Position numbers and translations under genes: made by a program. Below, in pieces: positions 1 to 10,611 of a DNA stretch of 64,000 nucleotides. The notes beneath the pieces are model-generated. The model was given only the letters and a program-made list of their open reading frames with translations, was not told the DNA's origin and ran no database searches. How positions within the stretch are numbered: position 1 is the first letter of the stretch; each line of letters starts with the position of its first letter. Origin of the DNA: Mesodorylaimus sp. YZB2_4 (lineage: Eukaryota > Nematoda > Enoplea > Dorylaimida > Dorylaimidae). The stretch spans positions 558,001 to 622,000 of the forward strand of contig JASANH010000863.1 in NCBI GenBank assembly GCA_030248295.1, in the 5' to 3' direction.

Positions 1-235
1 TGAAATATGTGAAATTGTGTCAGCAGATTAGCTTCATAGTTTAAAATATTTGCGACGCGAAAAAATAAACGAAATATCATAAGAAACATGTCGTTAAAGT
101 CTCTGACAAAATCACAGAAAATGGTCTTTATTGTGGCCAGTATGCGCGGACTCAGTTGTCCAATGTGCGTATGGATATATCGGTAGCAAGACTCAAAACG
201 GGTCTAAAATCTATTATAATAATAAAATTACATAC

Positions 236-3200
236 TTTTGCATCTACTTTATCGACCGACTGGGCTTTAGCTGTTGCCATTTTGTAGAAGCTTGCAACGT
301 CGCAATTATTTTCACAGCTTGACATTTGAAGTTGGACTGCATTCTTGCTATCAGGACCGTTTAAGTACCACAACTTAAAAAGTCGAAAACATGATAAAAA
401 TTTCCAGGAGTATTTTCATGAATGACTTTACTCTCGCTTTCGCAAAATGCTGCACAATAGTTTTAGATATAGTCCTGCTGGTTGAGATTGTACAAGGAGG
501 AATAAATAAGATGTTTTTACGATTTTCCTGATTTTAAAAGGGAGGGCAGACCGGCCTAGGTCTGACCGGCCTGGGTTATGCGTCTGCCTCTTACGTCAGG
601 AGCGCAGCCTCGGGCTCGTGTTCGCCTCGGGAGAATCATTTCACGCGTAATGTGTCACCTCACTTTGAAGTGCGCATACCTGCGCTTGGTTATGTGGTAA
701 AACATAAAAATGAATTGATGATTTCCGCACTCGGCACACAACCATAAATCCCCAAAGTTGCTTACCTGAACAGTATAATCTTGTGTTTTGTGAACTTCGA
801 ATATGAGACAACTAGCATAACCTGGAATATTCCCGTCGTACACACCCAACGCCTCCATCATGGCAATCATAGTCGTGTGGTGCTAGAAAGGATCCGTAAT
901 TTGGGAAACTCTAGAGGGTCCTCAATGTCGAAGTAGCAGAATGGGGCTACGGCAACGAACTATATTGTGTATAGCATGAAGAATTCATTTCAGTTATGAT
1001 ATCATCCGGCTGCGAGTTTTTTGCATCCGAAAACCCAAGATAGACTTATATTTTGAGCACATGCCGAGATTGCCCATGAAAAAGCTTCTTGCGGTTGTAC
1101 TGCCTGGGCGCTGTGCAGTTTTGTGCGCGCTCTTCGTGTGCCGTACGCATTTTTGTGAACCCGGACTTTTGCTCGCGCAGGCAACGTGACAGTACGCAAA
1201 TATACCGTGTTTATCTCACTGCATGTTCGACCTGCTTGAGAAGCAACTACGATTCTTCCTCTGTCTATGCAAAGACTGTCTACTTCAAATGAAGGAAATT
1301 TTGAAACGAATATGCTGCGCGAAAAAATTTGTGGAATAGATTCATCTGCATTGTCTGTCAAACACACATTTTCCCAGGTCTGGATCCCGATCCCGATCGG
1401 ATCAGATAACCGATTCACTTATCGTTTTGACTGATGGTGGTTTGTTGAATCGGATCAGATCATGTGAAATATCCGAGTCCAATCAAAATTTTTGGATCAG
1501 ATCAGACTGGATATCTCACAGCCGATCCGGTCGGGCCGTGAGATGATGCGAGCAATGCTTTCTCAGAGTGAATATTTGCTACGTGGCTGGGAGGTGGGAG
1601 TCAAAGAGACGCTTTTTTCGGTAGACACTCTATGCCTCTTATGAAAGCAAAACTAATCGCCAATCGTTAAGTCGAACTTTGGACAACGAAAAATTTTAAT
1701 ATGTTCCTAGATGCAAAAGAAAGCTCTCCGCAAAATATAAGAGGCGTCTGGCCAACTGGTCCGCAGTGGTCGGCGTCCAAAGTCCTGAAGTTTTGTGTGG
1801 TAAGGAAGCTAAGCGTTGAGGAAAACACGTAGAGTGCTTTTCAAACTCGGTTTGTGGGATCGGAGTTTCGAGTTTAAGCTTTCAGCACTCTCTTTCGGGG
1901 TTTTTTCCTGAAAAAAATCAAAACAATCTAATAGAATTGAAAAACTTCACCGTACTCTAAGCGATGACCACTGCTGCACCTTGGAACATATTACAATTTC
2001 TCGTTTTCCAAAGTTCGACTTAAAGGTTGGCGATGTTCCCTTGTCACATAGTTTTGCTTTGATTGTAAGATTTGATCCTATGGCTTCGCCATCAAAAAAG
2101 CCAGAATCTGATCAGGCTGCTGCAAAGATAGTGGTGGAGCTCGAATCAGGGACTGCCAACCGACAAAAGTGAGATTCTAGCTAGCGGATCCTTGTATATT
2201 GTCCATGCGTTGCGAAAAAATGTCTCTGGTGATACATCATCAAAGTGTGTTCCGGCTCAACTTTGTGGAAGAGAGAAGCACGTAAGTTGAACTCGGCAGG
2301 AATTGCCTCATCCTGATACAAGTCCCTCGAAAACTGAATAAAGTTTCCCCGTGTTTTTTGTTGGATAGTGACTTTATTTGCGATGCCCACGCCACGCGCC
2401 CGCTTGTCCAGTAGTGTCCAGTGTCCACCTTTGCATCTAAACATTAGCGCGCCTGGACATCAACAATGTCTGCTAGCGAGCGAAAGTCCGAGGGTTCACA
2501 AAAATGCGTACTGTACAGTTGTTACAGCATCACGCCTGCATGCGCTGTGCGCGTGTGCTGGGCAGCCCCAGCTTTGCTTGGTTCCGTTGTGGAGTCTATG
2601 CGGACTATGGTGTGGATCTCCATGGAAGGACAGCGAAGGGTCCTGTGACGATTACCCCTCTTGCTTGGTGCGCCATGGAACCGAAACAATTTCGATACGG
2701 TCCAATTAACCGAAACTTTGATTCCACCTCTTTCGGTCCGGTTCGATTCCAGGTACGAAACCGAACCGAGAACCAAACCGATTGAGCCGAATCGATCCGC
2801 CCGTGAACTTGGATGCCTTGACTAGTGATTTGAGGATCAAATTTTCTGTTTCAAAATCTGATTTAATGTATGTGGACACAAAAAAACAGACGAAAGCTAT
2901 GTGGCATCTTTTTGCTGACAAGCTGGAAATCGGCATGATTGCATAGCCAGATCGCTTTCCTCATGGCCGCACCTCTACTACACTGGCCGCTGCGCTGAAG
3001 CTCAGTGAATCCTCTCAATTGAGTGCGATCTCCAAATTTAGTCCGGTCTGTCTAGCTTAAGGGCATATTGCCAATTTGGGTTCTTCTCTTCGAACTCGTC
3101 TGATTTCTTATCCCCCTCACAAAATTTCTTTCCCGTGGCCTTTTCAAAAACACGAAGCAACTGCAAGAAAAAAATCAACTCACAACTGAGGTTACGCTGT

Positions 3201-6200
3201 ATTTAAGTACGGGGTCTTTTTTGGACAAATTGAACGCTTTATTTCCCATTTGCTCTCCAATCATCGTTAGCAAGGGTCCTAGTAAAAACAATGTAATCGT
3301 TTCTAACGCAAGAAGTCTGAACATCCATCGGGAACTTACCACCACGGAATTGATGCAATCGGGGATCGTGAAACATGACTTTATGCGATTCCTGATACAG
3401 TTTCTCGATGCGGGCGAAGATCTCGGGGGTAACCCAACTTGGCCAGGCCTTCTGGTGCACTTTCTAGAATTCACAATTCATGGCTATAAAAAACTCTCAC
3501 TTCGTATTGTGAGAGCGTTATTCATTGTGGCACACCCGACAAGATGTGCCCCGATTGTGCCCCTCATGCATAGTCGTAACTGATGTTTGAAAAGTAATTA
3601 CGCCCTTGGAGGCAGGTAGGATTTGAACATGCGCATCTGCTTACTGGCTAAAAAGGGAACATCGCCAACCGTTAAGTCGAACTTTGAGAAACCAAAAATT
3701 GTAACATGTTCTTGGGTGCAAAAGAAAGCTATGTGCAAAATATTGGAGGCGTCTGGCCAACTGGTCAGCAGGGGTCAGCGTCTAAAGTCCCGAATTTTTG
3801 TGTGTTAACGAAGCTGAGCGTTGAGAAAAACACGCAAAGTTCTTTCCAAAGTCGATTTTTGGGTTTAGAGTTTCGAGTTCGAGCTTCCAACACTCGGGTT
3901 TGGGTTTTTTTTTGAAAAACCAAAAGATTCAGCGGACTTTGAAAATTTCACCGTACTCTTCGCGCTGACCAGAACTGACCAGTTGGCCAGACGCCTCTAA
4001 TATTTTGCACAGAGCTTTCTTTTGCACCCAGGAACATGTCACAACTTTTTGTTTTCCAAAATTCGACCTAACGGTTGGCGATGTTCCCTTTTAAGCGTTT
4101 TTTCGAGTACAGCATGCTTACAGATTGCATTATGGACCCTCCTTCTCTTCAAACTTCTGCTCTTACCTCGGCAAGTAATGGCTCGTAAACGAATCCCACG
4201 TCATGCAAAGTTTTGAGCTCATGTTCCGTTTTTTCTCGCAAAATTTTGAACAAATCCTCGTTCTCCGTCATTACTTTCGTGACTTCAGACGACGACAGGA
4301 TTTCTTCAGAAATAGCGGATGCCTTTTTGCAACGTAAATTCATGTTCAAATACTGAAAAGAAGTGAGATTGGGACAGTTACCCAATTAGAGCTGACACAA
4401 ATTTATATCTGAGGCAGCAGTGGCCTTTATTTACACCGCAACAACCAAGGCATCTGAAACCACATTTTACCCACTGATTTAGGAGTGTTGCATATATTTT
4501 AGTCTGTATGACGGATGGTACCAAGGCGAAACTGGGACCTGCTCGTATGCTGTACAAAAGGTCAGCCATATACCGTCATCCGGGGCTATTTCGGACGTTT
4601 TCATCCTACTGCGCTACAATCATCGAATATCTAACAGAAAAATCCATGAAACCTGTAATTCAATGCATCAGTAGAATGCGAAGATGTTGAAGAATCGAAA
4701 TACTGCGTGAAAAATCTTTTTGAGTGCACCTGGAAGAACTTTTTTGTCAAAAACTGCTAAGCATCCGAAATTACCCAAGTATGGGGCTATTTCGGATGAC
4801 CTATGCTAGACGAAGCGCACTCGTAAATCGATGTCGGGATGCTGAAGAAAAGTGTAATGGCTGGGTTCAGCACTCGCACTTCGTAGAAAAAAGCCTAATT
4901 TTTACACCTTTAGTACCTAATTATGGGTTCAGCACTCGCACTTTGTAGAAAAAAACCAAATTTTTTAACCTTCAGTAACTAATTATGGAAGTGAAAATTC
5001 TTGATTTCAAAGAGGGGACCCATGGGAAATAAAAATTTCGCCTCTCAAATTATTGACATAGGGCTCTCTGGAAAAGGTAGGCCAGAAAGACAAGAAAGCC
5101 AAGCAACTTAGGAGGAGAGACTGGCAAAAACCCAATTTCATCTATCACATTCATCTGTTGCCCAAACGCGAGAAAAAGTTTGCAGCTAGAAAATTCCCTG
5201 AAATTTTTATAGGCTGAGAATAATTGTGTTTTCTTACTCTATCTGACTTTTAGGCGGCGCACAGCGCTCGGTTTTGATAAAATAGAGTTTTAGCTATAGA
5301 ATGGCATGTAAACCGACCAAGCTCTGCGGTGACACTCTCTGTCGGGGTACTGTCAAAGGCTACATGCAACTCTTTTCCGAAATTGCCCCGCTGGTCCGAA
5401 ATAGCCCCGGATGACGGTACTGTAAAGAGCACCGTGGCGGGTGCTTGTAACGCAGCGGCTTGAGGGCTGGAAAAATCCGGGTCAAATCCTGGTGGGTGCT
5501 TGACCTTCCATCCGTCTGGGGTTGGCAAACGAGGACTAACTCTGACACCGCCGAATCAACGGAGCGATACAATGGGCCCAAGTCAATGGCAGCATCGAAC
5601 CAGAGAAATGAACCTAGGTCAATGCCGATGGTGAGATCAATCCAACAGCTAACTGGTTCAAGCATGAAATCAATGATGGGTCAAGGGCAGTTTAAAGAAA
5701 ACAGTGTGGACGTTAAATTCTAACAAACGAAGCTGGATGGCGACGAAGCTGAACGGCGATAGATAATCAAGGAGCAATGATGGACGAAAGCTGAAAGCGG
5801 ACAGCGAAGCAACGGCACTAATTATTTCAGTGAAGCTGTGCTGCGGTCAGGAGTCGGTCAAACTGAAAAAACGGACTTAGAAGCTTGAGGTAACGAGAAG
5901 GTTGAGGTTGAGGTGACTTGGAAGCTTGAGGTGACGAGTGAAGTTGTCTGTGATGAGCTGGATGAAGCTGGAAATAGACTTTAGAGAATAAAATAAATAT
6001 ATATTTAATCTTTTTACAAAAATAAAATGTAAAGCCCCATCAGGGGTTGGCGTAAAATACAGGGGCTATATACAGGGTGCATACTTCAGGGCACGGCTAT
6101 CTCATCAGGGAGCAGTTACTCAGAAGCACACAGGTGCCACCACTTGACTGACTCCCCTCTTACGATGAGCCATTGTCTGCTAATCATGGTCAGTGCACAA

Positions 6201-8305
6201 AATAGCCTGCTTTCGTAGCCCTCGGACTCATCGGACGAAAGCAGTTGCAGTCGAGGGCTAGGCACATCGCATGCACTTTTAGACGGTGTAATGTAGTATT
6301 GATTTCCTTCCAGGAATCTCACCTGCATGACAATTTTCTGTTAAGATCCCCTAGTGCAGAAATCACATTCATTCAGGCTGTAACCAGCGCATAACGTTAG
6401 TCTCTGCACAGCAGCTGAGCTACAGTAGATACTTTATCAGCTACTTTTGTCAGAGGCACGCATAGTGACTCGAATGATTGTGAGGTACCTCTACACGTTA
6501 TCAAACTGGACCCACCCTCCATCAGCCACTACTACTGTAATGAGAAGGTGTCTCTGCTTCCGCAGCTGATGTAGGCACATCGACAGGCACAAATGGCTCA
6601 TCAACCACTTCGGTTGATGTTTCACCCTCTTAGACTACTGGAGGTAAAAACATGCCTGCTCTGAGGATCAGTTTTATGCGGAGTGCGCAAGCTCCTCGCG
6701 GCACCATCACGCGCCCCAGATTCGTCCGACAGGTGGAATGTTGGTGGTTTGCGTCTTACACATACAGTAACGTCATGTGGACTTGTGAAAGATTCAATCA
6801 GTTGTTCCATCTTCATTTTTGCATTGGTACAATAAGTTTCTGCTCACATATAAGCAGGCGTACTCCTGTATTTGCTCGTATATAAGCCTCACCAGAGTGG
6901 TCACTGCTAGCACTCAAAGCAAGGCATCAAATTCCTGCATATCGGGCCTAGGCTAACAACGAGGTAGCGCATCATCCTTGTGCAGAAGGAGAAAGTCCGC
7001 ACGCATCAGGCAAGAACCTAAAGTACTAACTTACATAGTCGTTCTTCGCAGGTACAGAATGTATGGGCACTGGACGCCAATTGATTGCGGCGTTCCATTT
7101 CTCCTTATTATTTGATGGAGGATACATGCCAGCAAAATTTGCTGCTGCGCTCATGATGGTCCTGTTTGTGTCGGTGCTTTTGATTTCTACCTAAAAAGTC
7201 ATGGAATGAGAGCGACGCCAGTATCCTTGGCCGGAATGCAAATGCACGACTGGATGTAAGTACATGCAGCAACTTTTCCAACCAGGCTATGCAACTTTTC
7301 CCGCCAGTTGCCAGTTGCCACTTCTTAGATTTGAATTTTTAAAATAGAAAAATGTGTGTTGCTATCTGAACTCGACACGTTCGGTGGCCCTTTCTGATTT
7401 TGCGTGGCACTTCCCACATCGCAGCGCGCAGCGGCTGATAAATAGGTTGTTCCGCTGTTGTCTGCTCAGTGCGCGAAAATACAGTAGTGCGAACGTTGGA
7501 TGTTGCTGATAAAGAGGTACGAGTCCGCCTGCCTACATGAAGCGGTGTTCGTCTTGAGTTTGTTTGCATATGTCGGTACTGTAGGTGGTGTACCTGACAC
7601 CGCTCGCTTCATCAGTGGTTGTTTTTGAGGTGTTTCAGGCTTCATAAGTGTGTACACCTAACTACTTTGAAACTCATCTATCTTTTTGCTTCATGAACTA
7701 ATTCCCCGAGTGAAAATTCCCTTTTACCGATGCCGCTCCGGAAGTAAAATTTTGGGCTTTGAGACACAGAAAAAGAGACATTTGTCGAATTCAGCTGAGA
7801 AACTATTCACTAACCAATTTCTCAAAACACGTTCCTAGCTGTTAAGGCATCCGTTCTTTAACAAATTGATACGGCATATAAAATTCACTCATTTTTCCTA
7901 AATCCGTATCTGTCGGACTAGTGATAAAACATGCATTAGGAGGACACTCTACTGCATCAGAACCAAAGGTGGTGCTGGAACCCCTATCCACCGTCCATCC
8001 GATCAGGGCTGAGGTTACCTCGACAACTTCTCCCTGTACCTGTGACATGGAAAAAGTAACGTACTAGATAGGGGGTATAATTTTTGGGCAGAAATCCATT
8101 ATCGATGTACCGTTTGCGGAGAAATTGACCGAGCTGGTACTGCTGCGTCATTCCAATCTACAAAATGGTCGTTTGTTAGATGTGCTAAGGTGCCCGAAGT
8201 CCATACCTTTGTCAGTTCGCCCCACCCCTGCGGCCACGACGATTCAGGATTGCCCGTGTCCGTCTTGAACGTGCCGCTTGGTGCGTGATCTCCAGTTCGC
8301 CAGAA
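236..8305 (-). CDS. Histidine acid phosphatase-like protein with degenerate active site (partial, multi-exon)
   Basis: Exons read on the minus strand: 8305-8207, 8157-8065, probably 8039-7846, 4352-4167, 3463-3340, 3278-3184, 882-766, 373-236. Phases join cleanly and the donors are GT. The family fold is recognisable from segments such as SWPQGWGELTK, GMTQQYQLGQFLRKRY, WPSWVTPEI followed by RGG/PLL, and ALGVYDGNIPGYASCLIFE. Active histidine acid phosphatases have RHGxRxP near the N-terminus and HD before TT. Here these read RTGDHAP and HHTT, so the nucleophilic His, the second Arg and the acid Asp are all replaced. The RSTDxxRT segment is also not visible. The open frames and splice phases look maintained, so I infer a pseudophosphatase rather than a dead gene. 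The signal-peptide exon and the last exon were not found. The 25-nt gap 8064-8040 is short for an intron, and the third exon is the weakest call. Confidence 0.72.
548..716 (+). repeat. tRNA-derived SINE, copy 1
   Basis: The head (about 560-635) resembles a tRNA gene with a GGGTTATGCGTCTGCCTC A-box side and a TTCG-type B-box side. The tail (about 636-716) is shared with copies near 17.4 kb and 62.1 kb and contains the core TGCGCAT..GCGCTTGGT.ATGTGGTAAAACAT. It lies in the last visible intron of the phosphatase-like gene. The copy is diverged, so its exact ends are uncertain. Confidence 0.6.
1378..1540. repeat. Degenerate short palindromic repeats (GATCCGATC type)
   Basis: Many overlapping variants of GGATCAGATC and CCGATCCGATC cluster here in both orientations. 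This pattern is typical of subterminal repeats in hAT-like non-autonomous elements. No matching second end was identified in the window. It lies in an intron of the phosphatase-like gene. Confidence 0.4.
1650..2046. mobile_element. Hairpin MITE family H1, copy A
   Basis: Long inverted arms: the left arm (ATCGCCAATCGTTAAGTCGA.. to GGCGTCTGGCCAACTGGTC) is mirrored by the right arm ending GGTTGGCGATGTTCCC near 2044. The same arms occur at 3651-4092 and 14083-14515. The middle is AT-rich and has no credible coding. This copy is in an intron of the phosphatase-like gene. Confidence 0.65.
2676..2800. repeat. Degenerate CCGAACCG-type short repeats
   Basis: Repeated variants of ACCGAAAC and CCGAACCGAG occur in both orientations over about 120 bp, like the subterminal arrays of other elements in this window. 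It is intronic and no partner end was found. Confidence 0.4.
3651..4092. mobile_element. Hairpin MITE family H1, copy B (best preserved)
   Basis: The left terminus GGGAACATCGCCAACC at 3655 is mirrored by GGTTGGCGATGTTCCC ending at 4088. The arms run about 130 bp each (3655-3790 and 3960-4088) around a spacer of about 170 bp, so the transcript could fold into a long hairpin. It sits in the 3464-4166 intron of the phosphatase-like gene. Termini of the CAGGGGAAC type in related copies suggest a hAT-related element; no target duplication is certain. Confidence 0.75.
4571..5419. mobile_element. Non-autonomous DNA transposon with perfect 26-bp TIRs
   Basis: The 26 bases at 4571-4596 (TACCGTCATCCGGGGCTATT and 6 more) are the exact reverse complement of 5394-5419. 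If the outer TA on each side is the target duplication, the element begins with CCGTCATCC, fitting Tc1/mariner-type TA insertion. Extra copies of the GGGGCTATTTCGGA core occur internally near 4783. No transposase is visible. It lies in the large phosphatase-like intron. Confidence 0.8.
5420..7841. other. Intronic or intergenic sequence without a supported gene
   Basis: This stretch lies between phosphatase-like exons. It has short TTGAGGT/GAAGCT-type repeats around 5880-5970 and otherwise nothing I can support. One missing phosphatase exon may lie here but I could not locate it. Confidence 0.5.
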
Positions 8306-10538
8306 CTAAACAACACGAGGATGCAGTCTGACTGAATGAAGGGGAACATGCAAGGGGAAGTGTCAGACATGCAAGCCTTTTAAAACTTCACTGAAATGCA
8401 TATGACTGGTCTACATAGGTCGATTAGGCAGATCAGTTATCTATGGGCAGTGGAGTCCGTCTGGCAGGCGAACTTTTGGACGTGGCTGCTGGGTTCGGCA
8501 GCTTGGAATATGCGCTCCTCGTTGTCAGTCAGTCCTATGACTACGTGTGCCCCCAATCATGATCAGTGTGCTGTATGAGTATTGTACGCCTCCGTAACCC
8601 ACGTTCACGTAGTCATCTCATCGCATAATCACGAGAAACTACAGGCGAGAAGGTTATGCGCTCCGACCTTACTCGCGTGCCACCCCTTGGGTGAGTACCT
8701 ACTGCCTATGTTATCATCCATTTGTGAGAAGCCCTAGTCATGAATGTGTTTTCGTTTTTTAATTTTGGACTCTGCCCTCCTGAGTGGAGTCTTTGCCGCC
8801 GACTAGCGGGCGTGGGAGGAAGTGACCAACTGAAGTCTCTGGGACAAAAACCCTGACTGGGGCAAGGCTAGTCGAGGACTACACCAGTTGCTGGGACATC
8901 AACCCGTGGGCTTGGCGTCTCCCATTCAAGGGATTATACTTTCCTTATAAGCGGCCATGTTGAGTCCGTCCACACTGTAGCTTCCTCTCTGCCTTCACCA
9001 AGAGCACACACACATGAGAAGTCTCTGACTTTACTAGCTGAGTGTGCCGACTTCACTGAGGGCAAAGGAAACTAAGGCCGTTGCAGCCATACCTCGCCTT
9101 AAACCAGCGGAGAACGTGCCCTGTCAAATTGGGGAAAGAACAAGGTGACCTAACGAAGGCAGGCTCGAACCCATAAAACCGCCACCTTGCGCGTCGGGCC
9201 ATGCTTGAGTCACCCACTACTATCGGGGGGGGGGGGGGGCTCTCAGAGTTGAGATATCGAAGCCACCTAGACAGTCTCGGGTGTCGAACACCGGGCGTAT
9301 GGCGGTGAGCTCAAAGCCCACCGCCATCGCCTGAACGGAGGAAGTCGGTATATAGCCTAGAATGCCCTCATGTGCAGGTGTTCCCAGTGGAGACGCATAG
9401 AGGGACGCTTGCTGTGTGCGCTGGTCCTCGCAGAACCTTGCTTGTAAGCAAAGCTTTGACTTGGCAGGCTATGAGGCTATAGGCAAAGCTGGTTGGTCAA
9501 GTGAGCGGTGCAAGAAAAAAGGATCCTTGCTCAACAAGGCGTTATAAATCTTTGTGCGGTCATCAGTGCAACATCCTGAAGTCATGTCGTCTAGTTTCCC
9601 AATTGTCAGGGGGCAGTCGACTGCGTATTGCCTACAGCATGGTATGAGGCATGTCATCCACCTTGAGTTATTATCCCTAGCTAGAGTCCGACGCAACTAC
9701 GTATATACGTTTAGCTATAGGCTACTACTTGTACATGTATGCATCTGTACCTAAAAAATTACAGGAATTTCTGAAACTTACTACTTTAGCCATAACCAAG
9801 GAGCCGTCATATGTTTGGGACGCCACAATCACGATCCAGTTGATCAAGATGACCAAATGTTTGATCATTGTCGCACAAGAAGGGGGTTGTCCCTTCAGTT
9901 TTACACTTTTATACAGTGCTCTTGAGCAATAACCCTTGCCACCCAGTCCTACGATAAGAATGAACTCGAGTCGATATCTGCAGTATTGAGCAGGACGAAA
10001 CCTGAAATTTGCGTGGGCTCATCGTCAGTTGAATACCCGAATTCCATGAATAACAAGCATTTGAATTCGCAACGTGGAATCACCACGTCAGAAAACCTGT
10101 GCCTACATAATTCTCGAAGTTTCCACAGAACTTTGCTGCGAGCCAACGAATCCGCAATTTATGACACGACATTCCATAAATTACTAGAGTATTTTTTAAA
10201 ACAGACATACAATTTGCGGCCATGCCATCATACCTCATTGCATCTGCAGCTACGTAGTATCCATGTTTTAATTGCACCTAGAACCTCAAAAAGTGCGCAC
10301 TGCAAGATTAGAGAATAGAGCCTAGTGTAAAAGCTTTTTTACTCCCCTAGCTTCAATAAGCCTTCCCCTCGGCCACAAAACAAACTCCCCTCTATTCGCC
10401 AGCTGTTCGCCCACACCCGTAGAATATGCTAACTGGCCGCTATGCTCGGCTGTCGAGTAGATTTTTCGGAGACTCGTAGCACTAGATCTCGAGAGCATCT
10501 TAGCGAGGTTGTTGTCTTCACCATCCCACTGGTTTTAG
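8306..10538. other. Intergenic region; contains a diverged M2-family element and a poly-G run
   Basis: About 8780-8945 resembles the M2 MITE family (GGGACAAAAACC, GACTACACC, GGGACATCAACCCG, GGCGTCTCCC). A 15-base G run lies at 9225-9239. Upstream exons of both flanking genes may be hidden here, but I see no convincing ones. Confidence 0.45.
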
Positions 10539-10611
10539 GTACTCGCTATACGATGAACCCTGCGTGAGGGACGAAGCTGAAGAGTTTGGTGGAGATTTTT
10601 CCGTTTTTTCG

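Noticed and set aside
2181..2444. Open frame on the minus strand
   Set aside because: It lies inside a phosphatase-like intron, matches no part of the family and has no support beyond being open.
9225..9239. Poly-G run as a functional element
   Set aside because: A simple homopolymer; similar C or G runs at 41.65 and 44.2 kb suggest slippage or assembly artefacts.
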